Source: CBDDDW01 sp965226805 (GTDB taxonomy: Bacteria; Chloroflexota; Dehalococcoidia; Lucifugimonadales; JAGWBF01). From it: a stretch of 64,000 bases of DNA. Position numbers and translations under genes: made by a program. The stretch spans positions 67,628 to 131,627 of the forward strand of contig CBDDDW010000023.1 in the NCBI GenBank assembly GCA_965226805.1, given 5' to 3'. Below the pieces are notes generated by a model. It saw only the letters and a list, made by a program, of their open reading frames with translations. It ran no database searches and was not told the DNA's origin. Below are positions 7,417 through 16,030 of this stretch, one piece after another; position 1 is the stretch's first letter, and every line of letters begins with the position of its first letter.

Positions 7417-7477
7417 GCCATGCGGAGTCCCGGCGGCCGGTGCACCCAGTACACAGTCAACGAGATTTTCGACAGCA

Positions 7478-7565
7478 TGTCATTCTGAGGGAGCCCAGCG
7501 ACCGAAGAATCTGGGGAGGGGCTACCCACTGCCACCCCAGATTCTTCGCTTCGCTCAGAATGACA
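7478..7565. repeat. 88-bp palindromic repeat
   Basis: TGTCATTCTGAG (7478-7489) is repeated as CTCAGAATGACA (7554-7565), and CGAAGAATCTGGGG (7503-7516) as its complement (7535-7548), so the whole unit can fold into a long hairpin. Units of this sequence type are common interspersed repeats in environmental bacterial genomes (from memory). It lies upstream of the dehydratase and before the acyl-CoA synthetase. Confidence 0.75.
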
Positions 7566-7786
7566 TTTATGTCCGAATTAAGTTGACCGGGTGCTGGCTT
7601 GTTCGCCTGCGAGTAGATTAGAGCACCCGCCGCGTGGGGTCAACCGGGCATAGGACCTCGCATGACCGTATAGATAAGCTAAAACTCCCAACAAGCCCGT
7701 CTGGACAATTTGACACTACATACGGAACTGGGTATTCTCAGAGTCAGCCACGGACCACAGGCAGACAGCTAACGAGGTCCTTCCCG

Positions 7787-9376
7787 ATGAACGAGCACCC
7801 ATCGCCTGCTACATTGGCGGAGCTATTGGAACGCGGCGCGCCGTCGCACCCCGCCGTCTGTGTTCCCGACGGGCCAACCATCACCTACGACACCCTCCGG
7901 GACCACGTACATTCCCTCGCCGCCGATATAGAGGCCCTAGGGATCGGACGGGGTGACCGGGTCGCCATCGTGCTGCCAAACGGGATTGAGGCCATCGTGT
8001 CTTTCCTGGCGGTCGCTATCGCCGGAACGGCTGCCCCGCTTAATCCAGCCTACAAAGCTGAGGAGTTCGAATTCTACATCGAAGACACAGACGCTCGAGC
8101 GCTGATCACCTCTCCGGAGGGCGGCGATGAAGCCAAAGGAGCCGCTCCCACCTCCACACTGAGGCTTTCCGTAGACCTTGATCCAAAGGGCAATTTGGTC
8201 TTCTCCGGCCGCGGAATCGAAACGGGATCCCGCCCCAGGGACCTCCCCGCCGCGGATGACGTCGCGCTGGTGCTCCACACGAGCGGCACGACCAGCCGGC
8301 CCAAGCGGGTGCCACTCAGCCACCACAATCTTTGCGTGTCAGTGCGCAACGTGGTCGAAACGTATCGCTTGACCCCCGAGGACGTGTCGCTGTGCGTCAT
8401 GCCCTTGTTCCACGTCCACGGCCTCGTGGCCTCGACTCTAGCCACTTTCTTCTCGGGCGGAACGGTAGTTGTGCCTGAGAGGTTCAACGCGCTGAACTTC
8501 TGGTCACTGGTCCAGCGGTACGACGTCACCTGGTACTCGGCCGTGCCCTCCATCCACCAGACATTGCTGAACCGGGCGATAAGTCGCGAGGCCCGCGGTT
8601 CGGCCCAGGAGAAACCACGGAGCTTGCGATTTATACGGTCTTGCAGCGCACCGCTGCCAGCGTCGACGATGTTGGAGATCGAGGAGCGGCTGGGAGTTCC
8701 TGTGCTGGAGGCGTACGGGATGACCGAGGCCGCACATCAGATGGCGTCCAACCCCTTGCCCTCGGGGGAGCGACTTCCCGGCTCTGTCGGACTCGGAACA
8801 GGGGTCACTATCGCCATCATGGATGAGGAAGGGGACATAAAAGAGCCAGGTGCGAGGGGTGAGGTAGTCATCCAGGGCCCAAACGTGATCACGGGCTACG
8901 AGGACAACCCAGAGGCCAACGCCACCTCCTTCACCAGCGGCTGGTTCCGCACGGGAGATGAGGGAATATTGGATTCGAAGGGCTACCTGACGCTGGTGGG
9001 CCGGCTGAAGGAGCTTATCAACCGTAGCGGCGAGAAGATTTCGCCTAGAGAGATCGATGAGGTGCTGCTTGCCCATCCGGCTGTCGCCGAGGCGGTAGCC
9101 TTTGGAGTCCCCCACCCTACACACGGCGAGGAGCCGTCGGCTGCGGTGGTGCTTCGGTCGCCGGCAACCCAGTCGGAACTGGTCGCCCATTGCCGCATCC
9201 ATCTGGCGGACTTCAAGTGCCCTCGGACCATCCACATCATCGAGGCGGTCCCGAGGACGGCCACCGGCAAGATCCAGCGCCGGGCCGTCGCCGAAGTCTT
9301 CGCCGGCAAAGGGTCCGGCCACGTGTCCGCCGGTGCCCCTTCCACCCCCACCGCTACGCCGGAGCAGCCTTCGTGA
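7787..9376 (+). CDS. Acyl-CoA synthetase (AMP-forming), AAE3/Pcs60-like
   Basis: A 529-residue ANL-superfamily ligase that activates a carboxylate through an acyl-AMP and transfers it to CoA. Motifs in order are LHTSGTTSRPKRVPLSH (ATP loop), FHVHGLVAS, EAYGMTEAAHQM, GWFRTGDEG and the C-terminal PRTATGKIQRR with the catalytic lysine. The FHVHGL and WYSAVPSIHQTLL segments resemble the oxalyl-CoA synthetase branch (plant AAE3, yeast Pcs60), so oxalate or another short acid is a possible substrate; this is inference. The start is taken at 7787 (MNEHPSP) behind GAGGT, since the upstream in-frame extension is not family-like. It overlaps the next gene by 4 bp and is probably co-transcribed with it. 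Confidence 0.88.
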   Translation: MNEHPSPATLAELLERGAPSHPAVCVPDGPTITYDTLRDHVHSLAADIEALGIGRGDRVAIVLPNGIEAIVSFLAVAIAGTAAPLNPAYKAEEFEFYIEDTDARALITSPEGGDEAKGAAPTSTLRLSVDLDPKGNLVFSGRGIETGSRPRDLPAADDVALVLHTSGTTSRPKRVPLSHHNLCVSVRNVVETYRLTPEDVSLCVMPLFHVHGLVASTLATFFSGGTVVVPERFNALNFWSLVQRYDVTWYSAVPSIHQTLLNRAISREARGSAQEKPRSLRFIRSCSAPLPASTMLEIEERLGVPVLEAYGMTEAAHQMASNPLPSGERLPGSVGLGTGVTIAIMDEEGDIKEPGARGEVVIQGPNVITGYEDNPEANATSFTSGWFRTGDEGILDSKGYLTLVGRLKELINRSGEKISPREIDEVLLAHPAVAEAVAFGVPHPTHGEEPSAAVVLRSPATQSELVAHCRIHLADFKCPRTIHIIEAVPRTATGKIQRRAVAEVFAGKGSGHVSAGAPSTPTATPEQPS

Positions 9377-10350
9377 GATTCGCGGTCGTCGGAGCCGGCG
9401 CCATCGGTGCCTATCTGGGAGCGAAACTGGCCCGGGCGGGTCAAGAGGTACACCTGATAGCCCGCGGCCCCCACCTCAGGGCCATGCAGGCCAGCGGAGT
9501 GCGGGTAAGAAGCCCCGAGGGCGACTTCGAGGCCCACCCCTCGGCCACCGACGACTACAGTACGCCGGGCCACATGGACTTCGTTTTTCTCACCGCAAAG
9601 GCCCACAGCCTTAGTGGGATCGCTCCCAAGCTGGCCCCGCTGCTGGGGCCCGAAACGGCAGTGGTCTCCGCTCAGAATGGCCTCCCCTGGTGGTATTTCC
9701 AGCGCCTCGGCGGGCCGTGGGACGGGACGGTTCTCGAAAGTCTGGACCCGGGCGGGGCCATCGCTCAGGCCATAGAGCCTGCAAGGATCATCGGGTGCGT
9801 GGTCTACCCATCCACCGTCATCGCCGAGCCGGGGGTGGTACAGCACATAGAGGGAAACCGGCTTGCCATCGGAGAGCTGGATGGCTCCAGCAGCGACCGG
9901 TGCAAGCGTCTCTCCAACGCCCTAGCTGCGGCCGGATTTACGTGCCGGATTCGGCAGCGCATTCGCCACGACCTGTGGGTCAAGCTCTTAGGGAACGTTG
10001 TGTTCAATCCCCTGAGCGCCCTTACCGGAGCTACTCTGGTGGAGATCGCTACCCATCCGGAGGCCGGCTCCTTGGCGCGCGAGGTGATGGCGGAGGCCGA
10101 TTCGGTGGCAAGGGCCCTCGGGGTCGAAATCGGGGTGAGTATCGATCAAAGGATGGCAGGGGCGGAAAAGGTGGGCCACCACAAGACATCTATGCTACAG
10201 GACATGGAGTCAGGAAGGCCCATGGAGCTGGAGAGCGTTGTGGGGGTGGTGGTGGAGATGGGGGGGAAGTTGGGCATCCCAATGCCCCACACGCGCACTC
10301 TCTACGCGTGCGCCAAGCTGCTAGCCGATAGGACGCCCCCCACGGCGTAG
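9373..10350 (+). CDS. Ketopantoate reductase (PanE/ApbA) family
   Basis: A 325-residue NADP-dependent 2-dehydropantoate 2-reductase family protein. The GTG start overlaps the stop of the acyl-CoA synthetase gene (GTGA), indicating translational coupling. The N-terminus has the Rossmann motif VVGAGAIGAYLGAKLA. The active-site lysine lies in DLWVKLLGNVVFNPLSA, and the C-terminal domain contains ELESVVG and KLGIPMPHT. The coupling with an acyl-CoA synthetase rather than panB or panC suggests that it may reduce another 2-oxoacid rather than make pantoate. The family call is firm; the substrate is open. Confidence 0.88.
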   Translation: MRFAVVGAGAIGAYLGAKLARAGQEVHLIARGPHLRAMQASGVRVRSPEGDFEAHPSATDDYSTPGHMDFVFLTAKAHSLSGIAPKLAPLLGPETAVVSAQNGLPWWYFQRLGGPWDGTVLESLDPGGAIAQAIEPARIIGCVVYPSTVIAEPGVVQHIEGNRLAIGELDGSSSDRCKRLSNALAAAGFTCRIRQRIRHDLWVKLLGNVVFNPLSALTGATLVEIATHPEAGSLAREVMAEADSVARALGVEIGVSIDQRMAGAEKVGHHKTSMLQDMESGRPMELESVVGVVVEMGGKLGIPMPHTRTLYACAKLLADRTPPTA

Positions 10351-10372
10351 CGACCGAACTCCCGGAGCCATC

Positions 10373-11071
10373 TTACCCTGTTTGCGGGTTACGTGGCACC
10401 TCCACTTCCGTCAGGTGACGACGCATGGCCGAACGGGCTGTTCCTGCGTCCCCACTCCGAATGGCGTCCAGGACCTCCCGATGGGACAGCAGAGAGCCTC
10501 TGGCACGCCCGGGCTCCTGGAAGGTCCGACCGCGAGAGTCTCCCAACGCGTCTTCCAGGATGGATACGATGATCAATAGCCCCCAATTCTGGGTAGATTG
10601 AGCTACGGCGAAGTGGAAGGCGGTATCACCCTCGATCCCCGTCTGGCCACCGGCTATTTGCCGTTCCTGGTCCTCAATGGCTTCCCCAATGCGCTTCAGG
10701 TCTTCCTCAGAGGCCCGCTCTACTGCCAGAGCCGCGGCCTCCGGCTCCAGCAGACAACGTATCTCGTGGAGATCCTTCGATGAATGCTTTATCTTGTCGA
10801 TGGAGGAGCTAATAATCGAGATAAGGGCGTCGAGGCTTTCGGCTCGTATGTAGGTTCCGGCGCCGGGCCGGCTCTCCACCAAGCCCTGGAGCTCCATGGT
10901 TCTGATAGCCTCTCGTATGGAGCTCCGGCTTACCTCGAGACGTTCCGCCATGTCTCGCTCCGATGGAAGCCTGTCTCCGGGTTTCAAGATTCCCTGCCGG
11001 ATAAAACCCTGGATCTGGCCTACAACGTCCTGGTACCGCCTTCGCCGGTTGACGACCTTGAATTCTTCCAC
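10373..11071 (-). CDS. FadR-subfamily GntR transcriptional regulator
   Basis: Winged-helix regulator with an N-terminal GntR domain (KPGDRLPSERDMAERLEVSR, then SSIREAIRTMELQGLVESRPGAG) and a C-terminal FCD effector domain (residues about 80-220, HFAVAQSTQN and HREVLDAI with metal-binding His). I choose the GTG at 11071 (about 232 residues). A GTG at 11122 in the same frame lies upstream of the transcription start predicted from the TATAAT at 11125-11130. A TGGTCTGACCA palindrome between promoter and start suggests autorepression. It converges on the acyl-CoA synthetase/PanE pair and may regulate it. FCD effectors are usually small organic acids. Confidence 0.88.
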   Translation of the reverse strand: MEEFKVVNRRRRYQDVVGQIQGFIRQGILKPGDRLPSERDMAERLEVSRSSIREAIRTMELQGLVESRPGAGTYIRAESLDALISIISSSIDKIKHSSKDLHEIRCLLEPEAAALAVERASEEDLKRIGEAIEDQERQIAGGQTGIEGDTAFHFAVAQSTQNWGLLIIVSILEDALGDSRGRTFQEPGRARGSLLSHREVLDAIRSGDAGTARSAMRRHLTEVEVPRNPQTG

Positions 11072-11096
11072 CTCTTCACAAACCTTATCGGTCCGC

Positions 11097-11107
11097 TGGT
11101 CTGACCA
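11097..11107. promoter_or_regulatory. Putative FadR/GntR operator
   Basis: The perfect palindrome TGGTCTGACCA, which matches the TGGTnnnACCA core bound by FadR-type regulators. It lies about 10-20 bp downstream of the predicted transcription start of the adjacent GntR gene, an arrangement suited to autorepression. A second TGGTCAGACCA occurs at 716-726. Confidence 0.6.
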
Positions 11108-11124
11108 ATTTCGTTCCTGCACAC

Positions 11125-11152
11125 ATTATACAGCGGGCCTCTGGAGCGTCAA
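11125..11152 (-). promoter_or_regulatory. Promoter of the GntR regulator gene
   Basis: Minus-strand TTGACG (11147-11152), 16-bp spacer and a perfect TATAAT (11125-11130). Confidence 0.7.
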
Positions 11153-11345
11153 TACCGTGATTAATTTTTCTGCTACGCCTGTCCAAGGGTAACTGCAGCG
11201 TTCTTCCCGGCAGCCCGGAGAAAAGAGCCGGGACATCTGGGGTATAATGGACCGTTGAGAGCCCTGGCGGAGCTGAGTCGACTCGGAGGGCGCGAATTCA
11301 GGTAGGGTCCGCCGACAGTAAGTGGAAATACGGAAGGGAGCCTGG

Positions 11346-11684
11346 ATGAGCACCAGCACCGAACCAGAAAAGGTCGAGATCACGGAGCAGGGGATCAGGA
11401 TCGATTGGAAGGACGGGCATCACAGCCTCTATCCCCACAGGTTCCTGAGGCTACGCTGCCCCTGCGCCCACTGCATCGACGAATGGACCCAGGCGCCACG
11501 CCTGGATCCGGACACAGTGCCTCTGGACCTGTACGCCGCGGACTACATCGAGGTGGGAAACTACGCCATCGAGTTCCTGTGGAGCGACGCCCACTACACC
11601 GGCATATATACCCACGAGTCCCTCCGAAACCTGTGCACCTGTATTCAGTGCACTTCCGACAGGGAGTCGGAGAGTACCCAGTAG
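11346..11684 (+). CDS. DUF971-domain protein
   Basis: A 112-residue protein of the DUF971 family (PF06155), the domain that also forms the N-terminus of gamma-butyrobetaine hydroxylase. The start ATG at 11346 (MSTSTEPEKVEI) follows GGGAG. The WKDGHHSLYPHRFLRLRCPC segment is typical. Two cysteine clusters, CPCAHC and CTCIQC, could bind zinc or an iron-sulfur cluster; stand-alone family members are often linked to iron-sulfur assembly proteins of the Mrp/NBP35 type. The function of the stand-alone domain is not established. It is convergent with the FmdB pair. Confidence 0.8.
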   Translation: MSTSTEPEKVEITEQGIRIDWKDGHHSLYPHRFLRLRCPCAHCIDEWTQAPRLDPDTVPLDLYAADYIEVGNYAIEFLWSDAHYTGIYTHESLRNLCTCIQCTSDRESESTQ

Positions 11685-11744
11685 GCGCCACTTCTTGGCA
11701 TACCAGGGCCTACGACCAGGATCCCCTCAACACGACAGGCTCGG

Positions 11745-11966
11745 CTAGCCATCGGCCTTGTCACCCGATCTGGGCTTCGGAGTGCCCGGGGAGACGGCCC
11801 TGAAGAAACGCCCGTACTTCCCGTCCCTCGAGGCGAAGGGCGACAGCTTCCTCTGCCCGGGCTCGCCGCATTTGGGGCAGGGCGAGGGCTCGTCTATTCT
11901 GGACATGGACCTGACAGCCTCGTGGGTGTGGTCGCATTCGCTGCAATGATACTCATAGATGGGCAC
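11745..11966 (-). CDS. FmdB-family zinc ribbon protein 1
   Basis: A 73-residue protein starting at GTG 11966 behind GAGGAG. MPIYEYHCSEC and CPKCGEP form the CxxC...CxxC zinc ribbon of the FmdB/CxxC_CxxC_SSSS family, and a basic Ser/Lys-rich tail follows. The family was named for a putative regulator of formamidase in methylotrophs; molecular function is unproven. It lies downstream of a second FmdB gene on the same strand, 37 bp apart, and both probably belong to the transcript of the CoA-transferase gene. Confidence 0.82.
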   Translation of the reverse strand: MPIYEYHCSECDHTHEAVRSMSRIDEPSPCPKCGEPGQRKLSPFASRDGKYGRFFRAVSPGTPKPRSGDKADG

Positions 11967-12003
11967 GGACCACTCCTCTTCCTTCCCCCGTCAAGCCAGT
12001 ATC

Positions 12004-12207
12004 CTAGTCGTGGGGATCGTAGCGCCTCTTCTCGGTGGGGGAGCCCATATAGTAGTGTCCCTCATACTTGAACCCGAAAACGGACAGCTTCCGCTTGCCC
12101 ACCAGCCCGCATTCGGGACATGGCGGAGGGTCGTCTCTCTGGGACATGGGTCTGATGGAGTCATACGTGTTCTGGCAGCGGTCACAGTAATACTCGTACA
12201 CCGGCAT
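12004..12207 (-). CDS. FmdB-family zinc ribbon protein 2
   Basis: A 67-residue paralogue of the neighbouring FmdB protein. MPVYEYYCDRCQNTYD and CPECGLVGKRKLSVF give the four zinc-binding cysteines. It starts at ATG 12207, 71 bp after the CaiB/BaiF gene, in the same direction. A tandem pair of these zinc ribbons behind a CoA-transferase gene is a small conserved-looking unit whose role I cannot assign. The two share the ribbon but differ in their tails, so they are diverged duplicates rather than a recent copy. Confidence 0.82.
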   Translation of the reverse strand: MPVYEYYCDRCQNTYDSIRPMSQRDDPPPCPECGLVGKRKLSVFGFKYEGHYYMGSPTEKRRYDPHD

Positions 12208-12278
12208 TGTTGCGTCCTCTGGTATGTGATGGGGGCGACGTGGAGTGGGAGATCACGGTCGCTGCCCGGCCCGGGTCG

Positions 12279-13478
12279 CTATATGATCCCCTTCTCCTGG
12301 AGGGACTCGAGCTCGGCATCGGAGCACCCCAGCAGCCCCCCAAGCACCTCCTGGTTGTGCTGGCCAAGAGTCGGCGCAGGCCCGAAGACCTCCTCCTGAC
12401 CCATCTTGACGGGGTTGCCGGGCATCTTGTACTTGCCAACCAAAGGGTGGTCCACCTCGACTACCATGTTGCGGAGGTGTACCTGAGGGTCGTCCAGGGC
12501 CTCAGCGATGTTGTTGATGGGCGCGATCGGCACGTCATCCGCCAGAAGCTCCATCCACTCGGCGGACGTTTTGGTGGAGAAGGCCGACTCCAGGACCGAC
12601 TTCAGCTCGTCCCAGTTCTTCCTCCTGCCGTCTATGTGTATGAACCGCTGGTCCTCGGGGAGCCACTCCAACCCCTCGACGCAGGCCCCGAGCTTGCCGG
12701 CCAGGGCTTCGTAGAACTTCTGAGTAGCGCAATGTATCTGCAAGTACCTGCCATCCTTAGTGGGAAAGGCGCCGTTGGGCAGGTTGGCCGACTGTACGGA
12801 CCCGCCCGCGGTGGGTATCCTGCCGCCTCCAAAGTACAGCTCGGACAGGTGGCCTTGGAACGTGAGTTGCACATCGAGTAAGCTTATGTCAACTTCCTGT
12901 CCCTCACCTGTTCGCTCACGGGCCATCAGAGCGGCCAGGATTCCCACGGCTCCCCCCCAACCTCCGCCAACGTCCGTGACGGCGAACCCCATGACCGCAG
13001 GAGCGCCACCCGGCTCGCCTGTGACACTCATTGCGCCCGACAGCCCCTGGATCACCGAATCGAATACCGGACGGCCCTTATAAGGGCCGTCCTTCCCATA
13101 CCCCGTGATGGAGCCGCAAATGATCGAAGGGTTCACCTTCTTCAACGTCTCGTAGTCTACTTTTAGACGCTCGGTTACTCCCGGCCTGAAGTTGTCCATT
13201 ACCACGTCTGAAATCTCCGCAAGGCCGTAGAAGATTTTTCGTCCCTCATCCGTCCGGAGGTTCAATGTAACGCTCTTCTTGTTTCTGTTGAAGGTCATGA
13301 AGTAGTAGCTCTCACCGTTGGCGAAGGTGGCGCCCATCCGGCGGGCGGCCTCACCTACCCCCACCGCCTCTATTTTTATGACCTCCGCTCCCAGGTCGCC
13401 TAGAATCCGCGTCGTGACGGGTCCCGATATGGCCTGGGACAGGTCTAGGACACGTATGCCGTCTAACGGCATCCTCAA
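12279..13478 (-). CDS. CaiB/BaiF family CoA-transferase
   Basis: A class III CoA-transferase of 399 residues, moving CoA between an acyl-CoA and a free acid. The N-terminal family pattern is clear: GIRVLDLSQAISGPVTTRILGDLGAEVIKIE, then FNRNKKSVTLNLRTDEG, DVVMDNFRPGVTERL and SITGYGKDGPYKGRPVFD; RERTGEGQEVDISLLD follows near residue 190. A TTG at 13478 has the best spacing from GAGGAGG, while the ATG two codons later is an alternative start. The specific acid is unknown. It lies next to MmgE/PrpD and could activate a dicarboxylate or bile-acid-like substrate in the same pathway; that is inference. Confidence 0.9.
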   Translation of the reverse strand: MRMPLDGIRVLDLSQAISGPVTTRILGDLGAEVIKIEAVGVGEAARRMGATFANGESYYFMTFNRNKKSVTLNLRTDEGRKIFYGLAEISDVVMDNFRPGVTERLKVDYETLKKVNPSIICGSITGYGKDGPYKGRPVFDSVIQGLSGAMSVTGEPGGAPAVMGFAVTDVGGGWGGAVGILAALMARERTGEGQEVDISLLDVQLTFQGHLSELYFGGGRIPTAGGSVQSANLPNGAFPTKDGRYLQIHCATQKFYEALAGKLGACVEGLEWLPEDQRFIHIDGRRKNWDELKSVLESAFSTKTSAEWMELLADDVPIAPINNIAEALDDPQVHLRNMVVEVDHPLVGKYKMPGNPVKMGQEEVFGPAPTLGQHNQEVLGGLLGCSDAELESLQEKGII

Positions 13479-13530
13479 AAGCTATTCCTCCTCAGTGGCC
13501 GGAGCGTTATACAGCGGCCAACCATGGATG

Positions 13531-14925
13531 CTATAAACCGGCCATGGTCGCCAGGACCCGGACATCCTCCAGGTCCTCAAGGGACTCCACCGTGTTTATG
13601 ATCTCTTCCTGTCTGCCGGCGGGTATCAGGGGCCTGGTCAGGTCCCGAAACTTGTCCTTGAGCTCACCCCAGGTCAGGGCGTTCTCCGGGTCCCCCTTGG
13701 GGAATTCCAGGTCTGCCCTGAAGCTGCCCCCGTTGACGGTGCTAAGCTCTGCCCAGGCCGGCCAGCGCCTGGGGTAGTGCTCATCGAGGGCGGGGTCGTG
13801 CACGCTCCCCACCTTTGACATGAGATCCTTGACCTCGGGCTTGGATACGATTTCCTGGGTATACCTGTCCAGCGACGCATCTCGATAGAGAATGGCCATG
13901 GCCGCGCCGTAGGGCATGCTGAACTGGGCGTCAACGACGTTCTGAGGATTCCTCTTTTGCTCCTCCGGCGCTCCCACCACTTTCATCCCGGCCTGCAACA
14001 GGCCCAGGGTCACCTTCTCCACGTCGGAAGGCTTGATGTCATGCTCGCGCACGATCTGAAGGACGCAATCAATGGGGCCCTGGGCATACCGGCAGCAGGC
14101 GTGGGGCTTGATGCCCACCCGCTCTATGAGGTACTCAGCGCCCAGACCCTCGATAGCTTCAGAGGGATCGACATCATCCGAGTAGCCATGGAAGAACCCG
14201 TCCCTTCCCTCAAAGATCGTGGTCGGGCCGACGAAGTCTTCTTTCGCCAGCAGGGCCGCGATGATGCCGCTGTGAGCGGCCCAACCTGGATGCAGCCGCT
14301 TCGTCCATGCCCCCTCTGCCAGGAACTCTAGCGAGCCCGCCGCCTGGCTTCCGGCTATGCCGAACGCCCACGCGGTGTGCTTTTCGTCCAGCCCCATCAG
14401 GCTGGTGGCTACCGCCGCGGCTCCGAAGGTGCCACAGGTGCCGGTCGGATGGAAGCCGCGGGCGTAGTGCTTACGAGGGTCGAGGGCAGTGCCCAGCCGG
14501 ATCATGAGGTCGTAGCCCGCGACGATGGAGGTGATGAACCTCCGACCGGGGACCCTCTCCAGGTCAGCGCATGCAAAGGCTGCCGGGAAGGTGGCCACCG
14601 CCGGATGAAGCGAGGCCTGGTTGATCACGTCGTCGATCTCTAGACTATGGGCCGCGGTCCCGTTCGCCAAAGCGGCGTACTCGGGCGCTGCTCTCTGAGT
14701 CGTTCCCATGATGACGGACTCACCGTCATGGCTGAGGCCCCTCACAGCTCTCCGCATGGCCTCGGATGACGGGGTGGTAGCTCCTCTGATCGCTACACTA
14801 AGATAGTCCAGGCAGAAATACTTTGCCCGGTCAATTGTCGTGGGAGACAGATTTTCGTAGTCCAAAGTTGCGTAGAAATCAGCGAGTTTCTGGGTTAGGC
14901 CCTCACCCGCTTGGCGGTCCGCCAT
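13531..14925 (-). CDS. MmgE/PrpD family protein
   Basis: A 464-residue member of the MmgE/PrpD family (2-methylcitrate dehydratase, cis-aconitate decarboxylase and related lyases). The start ATG at 14925 follows AGGAGGGGATGAC. Typical segments are NGTAAHSLEIDDV (about 95), GYDLMIRLG, GFHPTGTCGTFGAAAVA (about 155), HPGWAAHSGIIAALLA and KPHACCRYAQGPIDC. All are in the helical domain, which holds the active site. No other methylcitrate-cycle gene is present, so the substrate is probably not methylcitrate. It is 53 bp upstream of the CoA-transferase and likely co-transcribed. Confidence 0.88.
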   Translation of the reverse strand: MADRQAGEGLTQKLADFYATLDYENLSPTTIDRAKYFCLDYLSVAIRGATTPSSEAMRRAVRGLSHDGESVIMGTTQRAAPEYAALANGTAAHSLEIDDVINQASLHPAVATFPAAFACADLERVPGRRFITSIVAGYDLMIRLGTALDPRKHYARGFHPTGTCGTFGAAAVATSLMGLDEKHTAWAFGIAGSQAAGSLEFLAEGAWTKRLHPGWAAHSGIIAALLAKEDFVGPTTIFEGRDGFFHGYSDDVDPSEAIEGLGAEYLIERVGIKPHACCRYAQGPIDCVLQIVREHDIKPSDVEKVTLGLLQAGMKVVGAPEEQKRNPQNVVDAQFSMPYGAAMAILYRDASLDRYTQEIVSKPEVKDLMSKVGSVHDPALDEHYPRRWPAWAELSTVNGGSFRADLEFPKGDPENALTWGELKDKFRDLTRPLIPAGRQEEIINTVESLEDLEDVRVLATMAGL

Positions 14926-15222
14926 GTCATCCCCTCCTATGAAATGGGATCGCTCCCGGTTGGAATCTGCCCATATTGTATACAACCCACATCCGGGTGG
15001 CAACAAGAACGGAACGCTTAAACGTGCTCGGCGTAGCAAGCCACCCCTGCCAAGTGATAGAGGTTTGGCCATCAACGAAGACGATTGTGCGCATTCACAA
15101 AAACACCCGCCCGGGGAATACAGCCGAAACCATATCCAGCGGACGGGAGCAATTCAGCTTTAAGATAGCTTGGGTCTGCCTCACTGTCGAGCTGCTGGTT
15201 CCCCAATGATAGACTGTCCAAC

Positions 15223-15876
15223 TTAACGAATATTTGTCACTGTGGCTAGACCGGTCCACTGGAACGAATCTATCGCGCGCTGGATGCACGACGCCACAAT
15301 ATCCAGCGTCGCTCTGCTGACCTCTACGTTACCTCTACGGCCGTCTGCCATGGTCATTTGGTAGTTGTTGTTACTCAGATTGCCGATCCACAATTGCGAA
15401 GTTGGCAATTTCTTCCCTTTTACGAGGCCCTGGAGGCGTTCCTCAAGGTGCTGTTGAGAGTCCCGCACGTCCCTGAGATCGGGGAGCCTTGATGCGAGTT
15501 CTGCCCTTGCTGTTTCCACATCGGAAGACCCTCCGGCAAGTTGACCTAGCACGCCAATAAACTTCTGAACATCATAAAGGGCGAGGACGAACGACCTAGC
15601 GTGGATGAAGGGCACACGTTTTTGTCGGATGGAAGAGCCGAAGTCTTCAGATGCTCTCCTAAAGGTCGCTCGCAGATCAACCGCGGCTGATTCAAACATT
15701 TCCAGTGACAACGCCGCGTCAACCAGCGACGTTTCTAGTGCGCCCAGGAATATCTGCGTGGTGAAAGCCACATCTCGGTCTGGAGAGTCAATCCAGGTCC
15801 CTGGGTACCTAAGCTGTGGAATATACACGCTCTTTCGATGAGACTGGACTGCCTTCTTGATGTGGTCTGCAGCCAT
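15223..15876 (-). CDS. Hypothetical protein
   Basis: A 217-residue soluble protein that I do not recognise. It starts MAADHIKKAVQSHRK and is largely helical in appearance, with no signal peptide or membrane segment. The C-terminal part (WIGNLSNNNYQMTMADGRRG) looks like a beta hairpin followed by a helix. The codon choice and lower GC character differ somewhat from its neighbours, and it stands alone with about 300 bp of empty DNA upstream of MmgE/PrpD on one side. It may be a recent acquisition. Confidence 0.55.
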   Translation of the reverse strand: MAADHIKKAVQSHRKSVYIPQLRYPGTWIDSPDRDVAFTTQIFLGALETSLVDAALSLEMFESAAVDLRATFRRASEDFGSSIRQKRVPFIHARSFVLALYDVQKFIGVLGQLAGGSSDVETARAELASRLPDLRDVRDSQQHLEERLQGLVKGKKLPTSQLWIGNLSNNNYQMTMADGRRGNVEVSRATLDIVASCIQRAIDSFQWTGLATVTNIR

Positions 15877-16030
15877 AGGTATTGAGATTGGTCTCCGGTT
15901 ACTTGGGTGTGCCTTAGTCTGTTTCTAAATGGTCTGACCGCAGTCTCAACATGAGCGGATGCGGCCTCCTTCTTCGCGTTAATTCTCCATCCTGGCAAAG
16001 GACGGGCAGGCCACGCGATGGATGGGCAGG

